The notes beneath the pieces were generated by a model. That model saw only the letters and a program-made list of their open reading frames with translations. It was not told the DNA's origin and searched no databases. A program made the position numbers and the translations under genes. Below are positions 24,598 through 32,008 of a stretch of 64,000 nt of DNA, one piece after another (within the stretch, counting starts at the first letter, position 1; every line of letters begins with the position of its first letter). The DNA is from an uncultured SAR86 cluster bacterium (GTDB taxonomy: Bacteria; Pseudomonadota; Gammaproteobacteria; Magnimaribacterales; Magnimaribacteraceae): NCBI GenBank assembly GCA_902628375.1, contig CACOMS010000002.1, forward strand, positions 1-64,000. The letters are read 5' to 3'.

Positions 24598-25953
24598 ATG
24601 AAGGTAGATTTTGTAGTTTTAGCAGCAGGCAAGGGAAAGCGCATGGGGCAAGGAGACTTGCCCAAAGTTCTTTTGCCCCTGGCGGGCAGACCTATTGCCC
24701 AACATTTACTTGATACTGTCTCATCAATGAAAGAGTCCGCCGTAAGAATGGTGGTGGGCTATAAAGCTTCTCAAGTCAGGTCATCTCTTAAAGTTAAAAG
24801 AAACACAAAATGGGCAACGCAAAAAAATCAATTAGGCACCGCACATGCCGTCAAACAAGCGGTTCCTTATCTTCGAAAGGGGTCAGTGGCTGTAATTTTA
24901 TATGGAGATGTTCCGCTGGTTTCTCTAAAGACCCTCAAAAGCCTGATTAGAGTAACCACACCTAAATCAATAGGAGTTTTAACTTTTCAAACAGAAAATC
25001 CAAAGGGTTATGGAAGGATTATCCGTGGAGACGATAAAAATATTGCGGCTATTGTGGAAGAAAAAGATGCATCTTTAGCGGAAAAGGCAATAACAGAGGT
25101 AAACTCAGGAATAATCTCGGTTCAGTCTTCCATCCTGGGACCTCTTTTGGACAAAATAAACAACAAAAATGCTGCCAAAGAATATTATTTAACAGACATA
25201 GTTTCTGTGGCTACTAAAGAAGGTATATCAGCAATCCCCCTGAGATTAGATAACGCTAATGAGCTTCTGGGGGCCAACACACCACTAGAACTTCATAATT
25301 TAGAAAGGATATACCAAGAAAGCCAAGCCAATAAATTGATCGAAGGGGGCGTTAATGTTGCTGATGCTAGTCGAATAGATATAAGGGGCGCCCTAATGGC
25401 CGGAAAAGGCTCTTTCATTGACATAAACAATATTTTTGAAGGCGATGTTGAGATTGGAAAGGCCGTAAAGATAGGCCCAAACTGTTTTATAAAAAATTCT
25501 AAGATAATGGAAGGAGCGGTAATTAAACCAAACACCGTTATTGAAGACTCTATAGTAGGCCCAAATAGCAAAGTCGGCCCTTTTGCTCGAATCAGAGGAG
25601 GAACCAAATTAGATGCATCTAGTGAATTAGGGAACTTTGTGGAGGCCAACAGGTCCCAAGTAGGCGCACTTACAAAAGCGAAGCATCTAGCGTATTTAGG
25701 CGATACAACCACAGGAGCATCGGTCAATATAGGTGCCGGTACAATAACTTGTAATTATGATGGAAAAAATAAGAATAAAACCAAAATCGAAGATGGAGTT
25801 TTTGTGGGGTCTAATACCTCTATAGTAGCCCCTATAACCCTGTCAGAAGGATCATATACGGGCGCTGGTTCTGTGATAACTAAAAATGTTCCTAAACATA
25901 GCCTGGCCATAGGAAGAGCAAAGCAAAGCAATATTAAAAGGAAGAAAAATTAA
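24598..25953 (+). CDS. glmU: Bifunctional UDP-N-acetylglucosamine pyrophosphorylase / glucosamine-1-phosphate N-acetyltransferase
   Basis: This 451-residue enzyme makes UDP-GlcNAc for peptidoglycan and lipopolysaccharide. The N-terminal nucleotidyltransferase shows LAAGKGKRMG (8-17) and TAHAVKQA, and the C-terminal half (from about 250) is a left-handed beta helix of hexapeptide repeats with the acetyltransferase segment AHLAYLGDTTTGASVNIGAGTITCNYDGKNK. Its stop overlaps the glmS ATG by one base, so the two steps of amino-sugar supply are coupled. Confidence 0.97.
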   Translation: MKVDFVVLAAGKGKRMGQGDLPKVLLPLAGRPIAQHLLDTVSSMKESAVRMVVGYKASQVRSSLKVKRNTKWATQKNQLGTAHAVKQAVPYLRKGSVAVILYGDVPLVSLKTLKSLIRVTTPKSIGVLTFQTENPKGYGRIIRGDDKNIAAIVEEKDASLAEKAITEVNSGIISVQSSILGPLLDKINNKNAAKEYYLTDIVSVATKEGISAIPLRLDNANELLGANTPLELHNLERIYQESQANKLIEGGVNVADASRIDIRGALMAGKGSFIDINNIFEGDVEIGKAVKIGPNCFIKNSKIMEGAVIKPNTVIEDSIVGPNSKVGPFARIRGGTKLDASSELGNFVEANRSQVGALTKAKHLAYLGDTTTGASVNIGAGTITCNYDGKNKNKTKIEDGVFVGSNTSIVAPITLSEGSYTGAGSVITKNVPKHSLAIGRAKQSNIKRKKN

Positions 25954-27788
25954 TGTGCGGAATAATTGGAGCAGCCACTAAGGAGCCCTTAGCAGACAAG
26001 TTGATTCAGGGTCTGTTCAGACAAGAATACAGAGGGTATGACTCTTCTGGCTTAGCTGTTTTTTCTGAGGATTCCAATCAAATAGATTTAATAAAAAAAG
26101 CAGGAAAGGTTTCTGAATTAAAAGCTGCTTTACAAGATTACCCCCTAAGCGGCGACACAGGAATAGCTCATACGCGCTGGGCAACACATGGACTTCCTGA
26201 AGAGAAGAACGCACATCCACACCACTCTAATCAAGAGGTATATGCCGTACATAACGGCATAATAGAGAACTACAAGGAAATAAAAACCACTCTTTTGGCC
26301 TTGGGATATAAATTTACCTCTGAAACAGACTCAGAAGTTATTGGCCATTTAATCCATGCGAAGCTACAACAAGGTAACTTAGATCTGATTTCAGCAGTAC
26401 AAGAAGCAATAAAAGACCTAAAGGGCGCTTTTGCTTTGGGCGTAATTCATAAAGATGAACCCCAGGTTGTTGTATCTGCTAGAAAAGGAAGTCCGCTTGT
26501 ATTGGGAAAGAGCAATGATGCAAACTACATTGCGTCTGACCAATTAGCGCTTTCTGACTTTGTTGAAGAATATATTTTTTTAGAAGAAGGAGATACTTCG
26601 AGAATAACCCCAAATGACATAAGAATATGGAATGAGGAAGGAACGGAAGTAAATAGACCTGTTGTTGTTGCTAAATCTACTGAAGGGCTGGTTGATAAAG
26701 GCGACTACAGACATTTCATGCAAAAAGAGATCCAAGAGCAACCAGTAAAAATAAGCGAGCTTATGATGGGACATCTTACAAAAGAAGGCGTGAGTGCAAA
26801 TATATTTGGCCCAACTGCGCCAGAGGTATTTTCTAAGGTAAACCATGTCCAGATAGTTGCTTGTGGAACAAGCTATCATGCTGGGCTAGTTGCCAAGTAT
26901 TGGATGGAAGGCATAGCAGGAATTTCTTGTAGTGTAGATGTTGCTAGTGAGTTTAGATACAGAAATGTTGTAGTCAAAGAAGGGACTCTTTTTGTCACTC
27001 TATCTCAATCAGGCGAAACCGCAGACACACTGGCCTGCTTAAGAGATCTAGGTGATTCTGGATACATTTCTAGCTTGGCCATATGCAATGTGCCCACTAG
27101 TTCACTGGTAAGAGAATCAGATTTAGTTTTTTTAACTCGAGCGGGGCCTGAAATAGGCGTGGCCTCAACCAAGGCATTCACCACACAGCTTTTAAGCTTG
27201 TTGATGTTAACTCTGGTCCTAGGAAGAGAGCACGGATTATCTCAGGCAGCAGAGAATTCTATTAATAACTCTTTAAGAGACCTGCCAAGATTACTCGAGG
27301 AAGTGATGGCTTTAGAGCCCGAGATAATTAAGATGGCCGAAGATTTTGATGACAAAGAACATGCATTATTTTTGGGTAGAGGAATCCACTATCCAATAGC
27401 CATGGAAGGAGCACTAAAGCTAAAGGAAATATCTTACATTCACGCTGAAGCTTATCCGGCAGGTGAACTAAAGCATGGACCTTTAGCTCTAGTAGATGAA
27501 AGTATGCCGGTTGTAGCAGTAGCACCAAATGACGACTTGCTGGAAAAGCTTCACTCAAACCTAGAAGAAGTAAAGGCTAGAGGGGGAAAGCTCTATGTAT
27601 TTGGACACACTGATGCCTATCATCAAGGCTTTGCAGAAAAGTTTATTGAGCTTCCAGAGGTCCCAGAATTAATAGCACCTTTAATTTATACCATTCCTCT
27701 TCAGATGCTTTCCTACCATGTAGCAATCCTTAAGGGTACGGATATTGATCAGCCTAGAAATCTAGCTAAGTCAGTAACGGTGGAGTAG
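25953..27788 (+). CDS. glmS: Glutamine-fructose-6-phosphate aminotransferase (isomerizing)
   Basis: This 611-residue enzyme makes glucosamine-6-phosphate. After Met removal Cys2 (MCGIIGAAT) is the glutaminase nucleophile; two SIS sugar-isomerase domains follow (SQSGETADT near 350) and the C-terminus reads PRNLAKSVTVE as in the family. It directly follows glmU. Confidence 0.98.
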   Translation: MCGIIGAATKEPLADKLIQGLFRQEYRGYDSSGLAVFSEDSNQIDLIKKAGKVSELKAALQDYPLSGDTGIAHTRWATHGLPEEKNAHPHHSNQEVYAVHNGIIENYKEIKTTLLALGYKFTSETDSEVIGHLIHAKLQQGNLDLISAVQEAIKDLKGAFALGVIHKDEPQVVVSARKGSPLVLGKSNDANYIASDQLALSDFVEEYIFLEEGDTSRITPNDIRIWNEEGTEVNRPVVVAKSTEGLVDKGDYRHFMQKEIQEQPVKISELMMGHLTKEGVSANIFGPTAPEVFSKVNHVQIVACGTSYHAGLVAKYWMEGIAGISCSVDVASEFRYRNVVVKEGTLFVTLSQSGETADTLACLRDLGDSGYISSLAICNVPTSSLVRESDLVFLTRAGPEIGVASTKAFTTQLLSLLMLTLVLGREHGLSQAAENSINNSLRDLPRLLEEVMALEPEIIKMAEDFDDKEHALFLGRGIHYPIAMEGALKLKEISYIHAEAYPAGELKHGPLALVDESMPVVAVAPNDDLLEKLHSNLEEVKARGGKLYVFGHTDAYHQGFAEKFIELPEVPELIAPLIYTIPLQMLSYHVAILKGTDIDQPRNLAKSVTVE

Positions 27789-27807
27789 AAGGAAACAGTG
27801 ATTTAAT

Positions 27808-28257
27808 GTGAATAAGATAAAACAAATTTATAAATTATCTTCAGTATTATTTTTTATATCTTTTTCCATTCACGCAAAAGAATTTCAAATCTATGGCGGA
27901 AGCGGACATGATGTTTTTCTGGGTTGCATAGGATGTAGTGAATATAGTTCAGACTCAATTTGTAATGGGTATGGCACTTATGGCAATGAATATTCTGCAC
28001 AAGGAATGTTTAACGAGTATGCTGGATTTGGCAATGAATACTCCAGCAATAGTCCATGGAATGAGTATTCCTCTAGCAATGATGTCCCTGTTTTGGTAGA
28101 TAAAGAAGGAAACTTCTATGGATATTTCACTATAAATAAATACAGGTCAAACGCAGTAGATTTTGCAGGAGAAATGTATAAATGGTTTGAAAAGCATGAT
28201 GGCGATATAGAGAAAGTAAGAAGAGAATTATGTAGTTTCTTTGGTCAAGGATATTAA
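27808..28257 (+). CDS. Secreted Tyr/Asn/Ser-rich repeat protein of unknown function
   Basis: This 149-residue protein starts at GTG, has a signal peptide (about 1-23, ending IHAK) and a Cys pair GCIGCSEYSS. Three imperfect repeats of about 17-18 residues built on G-N-E-Y-S / W-N-E-Y follow (about 44-92), then VLVDKEGNFYGYFTINKYRSNAVDF. I recall similar short hypothetical proteins with 'NEYS' repeats and a 'VxVDxxGNFYGxxTxN' tail in many bacteria, but I know of no function. It follows glmS by 19 bases and could be read through from it. Confidence 0.75.
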   Translation: MNKIKQIYKLSSVLFFISFSIHAKEFQIYGGSGHDVFLGCIGCSEYSSDSICNGYGTYGNEYSAQGMFNEYAGFGNEYSSNSPWNEYSSSNDVPVLVDKEGNFYGYFTINKYRSNAVDFAGEMYKWFEKHDGDIEKVRRELCSFFGQGY

Positions 28258-28361
28258 TGAAATGGAAGACAAATTTGTCAAATTCTACAAAAGTTTTCAT
28301 AAAGCATTTCATGGCAAAAAATCAAATCACTGTTTTGTTCAAGTCAGTCACTGCGGAATAA

Positions 28362-28880
28362 ATGGATAAAAAATACAAAAAATTATTTCAAACTGTATGT
28401 GAAGCGCGAATTGATGCGCCCAAGGAAGCATTTAATCTTCATGACTGGGTTTTTACTCTATCAGATAAAGATTATCAATCCACAGCACGTGGGCATATTG
28501 GCGCCGGATCGAGCATTCATACTGATGGAACACAAACTTCTGTCAATGTGGAAAGTGTAGGAGGAGGTTTATTGGTTCAACACTATGTTGCAGAAGTTAA
28601 AGAACCTGATCACGTTAAGATGGTATCGCTTACTGATCTTTATTTAGCGCCCTTTATAAGAATTGTTATTAAGGTTACATGGGAAATGCGTCTAATTGCT
28701 GTTTCTGACAATGAATGTAAATTCCAAAATACTGTATTGGTAGAACACCCTAATTTCATTATGAAAATTTTCTCTGCTCTAGCATTAACCGGTTATTTTG
28801 TGCGAAAACATAATGAAGAAGAAACTCCATTGTTTGCTCAAAACTTATATAAAAGAACATTTGAAGGAAATAAAGGTTAA
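28362..28880 (+). CDS. Hypothetical cytosolic protein, 172 residues
   Basis: No family was recognised. The protein has no signal peptide. The order of segments (IHTDGTQTSVNVESVGGGLLVQHYVAEVKEPDHVKMVSLTDLY ... WEMRLIAVSDNECKFQNTVLVEHPNF ... helical end) suggests a beta-rich ligand-pocket fold, perhaps START/SRPBCC-like; that is a guess. Its stop codon is immediately followed by the left arm of the first cassette repeat (28881), so it marks the edge of the repeat-bearing region. Confidence 0.6.
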   Translation: MDKKYKKLFQTVCEARIDAPKEAFNLHDWVFTLSDKDYQSTARGHIGAGSSIHTDGTQTSVNVESVGGGLLVQHYVAEVKEPDHVKMVSLTDLYLAPFIRIVIKVTWEMRLIAVSDNECKFQNTVLVEHPNFIMKIFSALALTGYFVRKHNEEETPLFAQNLYKRTFEGNKG

Positions 28881-29115
28881 GGGTCGGGTTAATTCCACTC
28901 TGTTACAGTGGAGTAGTCTTAACCCACCCTTTGTTTTCACCCCACATTCTGCGGGGGTTTTAAAAACCTCTAAAATTTAACCCCGGTAAAAGTTACCTTA
29001 AAAATTTCACCTATTTTTTCGTGTTAGCGGAAGTTATGAGGGATTAATAAGACTTGTTGCGGTCCCTTATGCGGGTTTATGGGACATTCATAAGAAGTTA
29101 TGGCAGAATATTTTT
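28881..29115 (+). repeat. Cassette repeat A, copy 1 (palindromic junction + terminator-like hairpin + promoter)
   Basis: First of four copies of a repeat also at 31112, 31803 and 36415. It opens with a long inverted repeat: GGGTCGGGTTAA (28881-28892) pairs with TTAACCCACCC (28919-28929), around ACTC-N10-GAGT (28897-28914). Next is a GC-rich hairpin CCCCAC/GCGGGG (28940-28956) followed by T's, a perfect GGTAA-AAG-TTACC hairpin (28985-28997), GTCCC-N14-GGGAC (29062-29085) and a promoter ending at 29109. The next gene starts at the base where the conserved sequence stops. Confidence 0.9.
29081..29109 (+). promoter_or_regulatory. Promoter at the end of repeat A copy 1, placed for leaderless transcription
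   Basis: -35 GGGACA (29081-29086), 17-base spacer, extended -10 TGG followed by CAGAAT (29104-29109). The GTG of the next gene is at 29116, seven bases past the -10 box, which is where transcription normally starts. The -35 box is also the right arm of GTCCC-N14-GGGAC, so a regulator could bind there. No Shine-Dalgarno lies before the GTG. Confidence 0.6.
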
Positions 29116-30414
29116 GTGTATAAACTTTTTCCTATCTTATTTTTATTAATTCTTACCTCTTGTTCGAAACCCGAAATACCATCACACCGACTCATCGAGA
29201 ATGGTGGAATATTTTATGAGCGAGACTCTAACGAACCATTTACTGGTTCATCTGTTAACCATATCGATACTAAGTTATTTTCTAAAACTTATCTTGAGAA
29301 TGGAATAATCGTAAAAAAAGAAACTTTTCATCCTAACGGGAAACTCCACACCGTTGAAAATTTTAATGAAGGAGAAGAGGGTAGTAAGGTTCAAGTTTTT
29401 GACGAAGAAGGAACGGACATTTCAGACGAAACTTACCTAACTTACTGGGGAAATGGGTTAGTTAAGGTTAGGGGTCATTATATAAATGGTAAAAGAGACG
29501 GTCTCTGGGAAGAATTTGATTCAATGGGTAATTCTGTTAGAAGAAACCACTGGAGAGATAATAAATTGTTACCCATAATCGATTTCGAAAAAATACAGTT
29601 AAGAGAAAATATACCTTTTTTAGCAAACTCAAGAGAACCCTTTTCAGGAATTATTAGATTTAAAGAGTCCCCATATAAAGGAGTTAGACTTCAAGAATTT
29701 AAAGATGGAAAACCTGAAGGGTTTGTAGAATGGAGACATGAAGAAGAAAAAGGTGGACACATAGCATATTATGCTAGTTATACAAAAGGTCCTTCCTATA
29801 ACTTTGAAACAAAATATATTGAAGGAACGAAACCATATTACAAAGAGGGACTTTTCTATCATTGGTTCGATGAAAATGGAAACAAACAAGTAGAAGGTAG
29901 TGTTCAAGACGGACTTCAACTATATACAAGGTACCATGAAAGTGGAGCAATAAAAGGCAAGGGACAAAGCAGGTTTTATCCTGAAGATGGTTGGTATGAG
30001 GATGGAGTACAAATTGTATATTATGAAAACGGTCAACTTAGGTCAGAAGAACTTTATGATAAGGGAGTTCCGGTTTCAGGAAAGAAGTTTAGTGATTCAG
30101 GAATGGATATCTCAAACGGCGAAGGTCTTGGTTATGAAGATACAAGTTATTACCCACAACAAGGTTATTACTTAAATGGTTTAAGAGATGGAAAATGGGA
30201 AGATGAAAGAGGGGCATTTAATACTTATCAAAAGGGAATATTAGAGGGTCCTTCAGTATATAAAACGGATTCTGAATGTACTTGGATGGTTGGATCATAC
30301 AAAAAGGGACTGAGGGAAGGTGAATGGATAGAGTACACTTATGGAAATTGTATGGAAGATGGTGACCCGAGTGAATTGACTTACTTCGAGAATGGGGAGG
30401 AGGTTGAGAGATAA
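29116..30414 (+). CDS. MORN/YwqK-type repeat lipoprotein, large
   Basis: This 432-residue protein has a lipoprotein signal peptide (LFLLILTSCS, lipidated Cys16) and multiple MORN_2-like repeats of the type 'G.YINGKRDGLWEEFDSMGN', 'YYENGQLRSEELYDKGV', 'GYYLNGLRDGKWED' and 'SYKKGLREGEWIEYTYGN'. Such repeats occur in proteins annotated as YwqK-family antitoxins and in surface lipoproteins; the true role is unknown. The start is GTG 29116, exactly at the end of repeat A copy 1. Repeat B copy 1 follows 38 bases after the stop. A smaller relative is at 31330. Confidence 0.8.
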   Translation: MYKLFPILFLLILTSCSKPEIPSHRLIENGGIFYERDSNEPFTGSSVNHIDTKLFSKTYLENGIIVKKETFHPNGKLHTVENFNEGEEGSKVQVFDEEGTDISDETYLTYWGNGLVKVRGHYINGKRDGLWEEFDSMGNSVRRNHWRDNKLLPIIDFEKIQLRENIPFLANSREPFSGIIRFKESPYKGVRLQEFKDGKPEGFVEWRHEEEKGGHIAYYASYTKGPSYNFETKYIEGTKPYYKEGLFYHWFDENGNKQVEGSVQDGLQLYTRYHESGAIKGKGQSRFYPEDGWYEDGVQIVYYENGQLRSEELYDKGVPVSGKKFSDSGMDISNGEGLGYEDTSYYPQQGYYLNGLRDGKWEDERGAFNTYQKGILEGPSVYKTDSECTWMVGSYKKGLREGEWIEYTYGNCMEDGDPSELTYFENGEEVER

Positions 30415-30452
30415 AAAAGAGCAACTCTAGACAGTTCATAGAAAGCAAACAA

Positions 30453-30546
30453 GTGATTCATGCAACCAAACCCCAACTCCTTCAAACACCGCAGAAATAG
30501 TGAAGAATTATGGGTGGGGTAAGAACAATCCGTTACCGTCGAATGA
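30453..30546 (+). repeat. Cassette repeat B, copy 1
   Basis: One of three copies (also 34429 and 37358). All share the 20-mer CCGCAGAAATAGTGAAGAAT (here 30490-30509) preceded by an ACCAAACC-CAACTCC-type arm and followed by GGGTGGGGTAAGAAC. Read on the other strand, this last part resembles the start of repeat A (TCTTAACCCACCC...TTTCTGCGG), so B is a diverged inverted partner of A. The junction ends CCGTTACCGTCGA, and the next gene's ATG is at 30543. Confidence 0.85.
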
Positions 30547-31097
30547 AAAAGCAACTTCTTATAACTTTTTCAATATGTTTTTCATTTTTAGTAAATGCTC
30601 AAGAATCATTGCTAGGCATAAATTCAAGTGACGACGAATTTAAAAGAAGTACGTGGATCACAACAAAAAGGTTGTACGCAAACGAATACTATCAAGATGC
30701 GAATGTCTGGTTATTTTTTGGAATAAGTCATTTTTGGAAAGAAGAAGGAATAGAAGACGATTTATATGTGTTCTCTGTTCAGGGCAACGTTGCTTTCGCA
30801 AACGCAAATGAATCTCAAATTTATTTCTACGATAACAATTCAAACCGTTTTGAGTTTGCTGAGGCATATATGAGCGAGTATCAACGAGGCGATACACCAT
30901 ATGGTTACAGGATGGGTATAGGTTGTGGAAAAAATTTTAAATATAACTGTATGAATTATTTCAAAACAATGGAAGACAAAGAACTAGTTTGGAGATTTTA
31001 TAATGGCAGCAGAAAAATTGCAGACATTGAAATACCAAAGTCATTTCGATCTGCTTTTATTGCGTATTTTGATGAAGTTCAAAAAACATACAAATGA
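30543..31097 (+). CDS. Secreted protein of unknown function
   Basis: This 184-residue protein starts at ATG 30543 and has a clear signal peptide MKKQLLITFSICFSFLVNAQ. The frame is open 33 bases further upstream, but that stretch is repeat B. The mature part is rich in Asp, Asn, Tyr and Phe, has two close Cys (MGIGCGKNFKYNCMNYF) and no recognised domain. The ATG falls within the repeat junction, where other copies read GAGTAG. It lies between repeat B copy 1 and repeat A copy 2. Confidence 0.65.
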   Translation: MKKQLLITFSICFSFLVNAQESLLGINSSDDEFKRSTWITTKRLYANEYYQDANVWLFFGISHFWKEEGIEDDLYVFSVQGNVAFANANESQIYFYDNNSNRFEFAEAYMSEYQRGDTPYGYRMGIGCGKNFKYNCMNYFKTMEDKELVWRFYNGSRKIADIEIPKSFRSAFIAYFDEVQKTYK

Positions 31098-31111
31098 ACC
31101 TTGCTACGACA

Positions 31112-31329
31112 ACTCCGTTACAGTGGAGTAGTCTTAACCCACCCCTTATTTTTACCCCACATTCTGCGAGGGTTTTCAGTCCCTTTAAAATTTAACCCCG
31201 GTAAAAACTACCTTAAAAATTTCACCTTTTTTTCTTGTTAGCAGAAGTCATAAGGGGTTGATATGATTTGTTGCGGTCCCTTACGTGTGTTCATGGGACA
31301 ATTAAATTGAATTGTGGCAGAATATTTTT
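31112..31329 (+). repeat. Cassette repeat A, copy 2
   Basis: It starts with the palindrome ACTCC-GTTACAGT-GGAGT (31112-31129) and AGTCTTAACCCACCCC, has the hairpin CCCCACATTCTGCGAGGG followed by T's, and GGTA-AAAAC-TACC (31200-31212), where arm and loop lengths differ from copy 1 but pairing is kept. GTCCC-N14-GGGAC is at 31276-31299 and the promoter ends at 31323. It lacks the GGGT..GGGTTAA left arm seen in copy 1. It is the most diverged copy in the middle part. Confidence 0.9.
31295..31323 (+). promoter_or_regulatory. Promoter at the end of repeat A copy 2, leaderless placement
   Basis: -35 GGGACA (31295-31300), 17-base spacer, TGG then CAGAAT (31318-31323). The ATG of the next gene is at 31330, again seven bases past the -10 box. 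The spacer sequence differs from copy 1 while its length is the same. Confidence 0.6.
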
Positions 31330-31809
31330 ATGAAAAAGTTGTTGATATTAATTTTTGTTTTAATTTTGAGTTCTTGTTCTCAAGAATTTAATGAGCAAGA
31401 ATTTAATGGGAATGAGATTGTTAAAAAGGATGGTCTTGTTTGGCACTATTCATCCACTGAACCTCTTACTGGGAAAGTTGTGTCGTTCCACGAAAACGGT
31501 CAAATAAAGGAGGTAGGAAACTACATAAACGGAGAAAAAGACGGTCTCCATGAGGTTTTCCACGAAAACAGTAAATTACATAGAAGAGGAAACTACATAA
31601 ACGGAGAAAAAGACGGTCTCCATGAGGAGTACCGGGAAGACGGCATGAGACAGTACATGTTTCACTGGAAAAACGGAGAATTGGACGGCCGCCAGGAGTA
31701 CTTCGACCAATGGGGAGATCTCCGTCTTAGGGAAACTTGCGAGGACGGAGTTTGTGTTAGATCGGAAGACCAAAGGGGATATGTAGGGGATAGGAGATAT
31801 AGGGAGTAG
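31330..31809 (+). CDS. MORN/YwqK-type repeat lipoprotein, small
   Basis: This 159-residue protein has a lipoprotein signal (MKKLLILIFVLILSSCS, Cys16) and three to four MORN_2-like units such as 'FHENGQIKEVGNYINGEKDGLHEVFHENSK'. A 41-base stretch is repeated exactly at 31515-31555 and 31587-31627, a 72-base (24-residue) period, so the repeats expanded recently. The start ATG 31330 fits the repeat A promoter; an upstream in-frame ATG at 31312 lies inside the repeat. The last codons GAG TAG are the first bases of repeat A copy 3. Confidence 0.8.
   Translation: MKKLLILIFVLILSSCSQEFNEQEFNGNEIVKKDGLVWHYSSTEPLTGKVVSFHENGQIKEVGNYINGEKDGLHEVFHENSKLHRRGNYINGEKDGLHEEYREDGMRQYMFHWKNGELDGRQEYFDQWGDLRLRETCEDGVCVRSEDQRGYVGDRRYRE
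31515..31627 (+). repeat. Tandem 72-bp unit inside the small MORN lipoprotein gene
   Basis: A 41-base identical segment beginning AGGAAACTACATAAACGGAG occurs at 31515 and again at 31587. The 72-base spacing keeps frame and encodes a 24-residue MORN_2-type unit (GNYINGEKDGLHE twice). Confidence 0.9.
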
Positions 31810-32008
31810 TCTTAACCCACCCTTTATTTTTACCCCACATTCTGCGGGGGTTTTAAAAACCTCTAAAATTTAACCCCGGTAAAAGTTACCTTAAAAATTT
31901 CACCTATTTTTTCGTGTTAGCGGAAGTTATAAGGGGTTGATATGACTCGTTGCGGTCCCTTATGTGTATCAATAGGACATTTACAAGGAGTTATGGCAGA
32001 ATATTTTG
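31803..32008 (+). repeat. Cassette repeat A, copy 3
   Basis: It begins at GGAGTAGTCTTAACCCACCC without the CTC-GTTACAGT half of the junction, so the break point is sharp at about 31803. The middle part is nearly identical to copy 1 (CCCCACATTCTGCGGGGG hairpin; GGTAA-AAG-TTACC). The stem at the promoter is weaker here (GTCCC with AGGAC, 31955-31978). It supplies the stop codon of the upstream gene and the promoter of the downstream one. Confidence 0.9.
31974..32002 (+). promoter_or_regulatory. Promoter at the end of repeat A copy 3, leaderless placement
   Basis: -35 AGGACA (31974-31979), 17-base spacer, TGG then CAGAAT (31997-32002). The ATG of the HNH gene is at 32009, seven bases beyond. 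Confidence 0.6.

Noticed and set aside
28258..28361. Small gene between the NEYS-repeat protein and the 172-residue protein
   Set aside because: No frame with a ribosome site and a sensible product; a tRNA-like fold was also not found.
30510..30542. Longer start of the secreted protein at 30510
   Set aside because: The added residues come from repeat B and would hide the signal peptide that begins at 30543.
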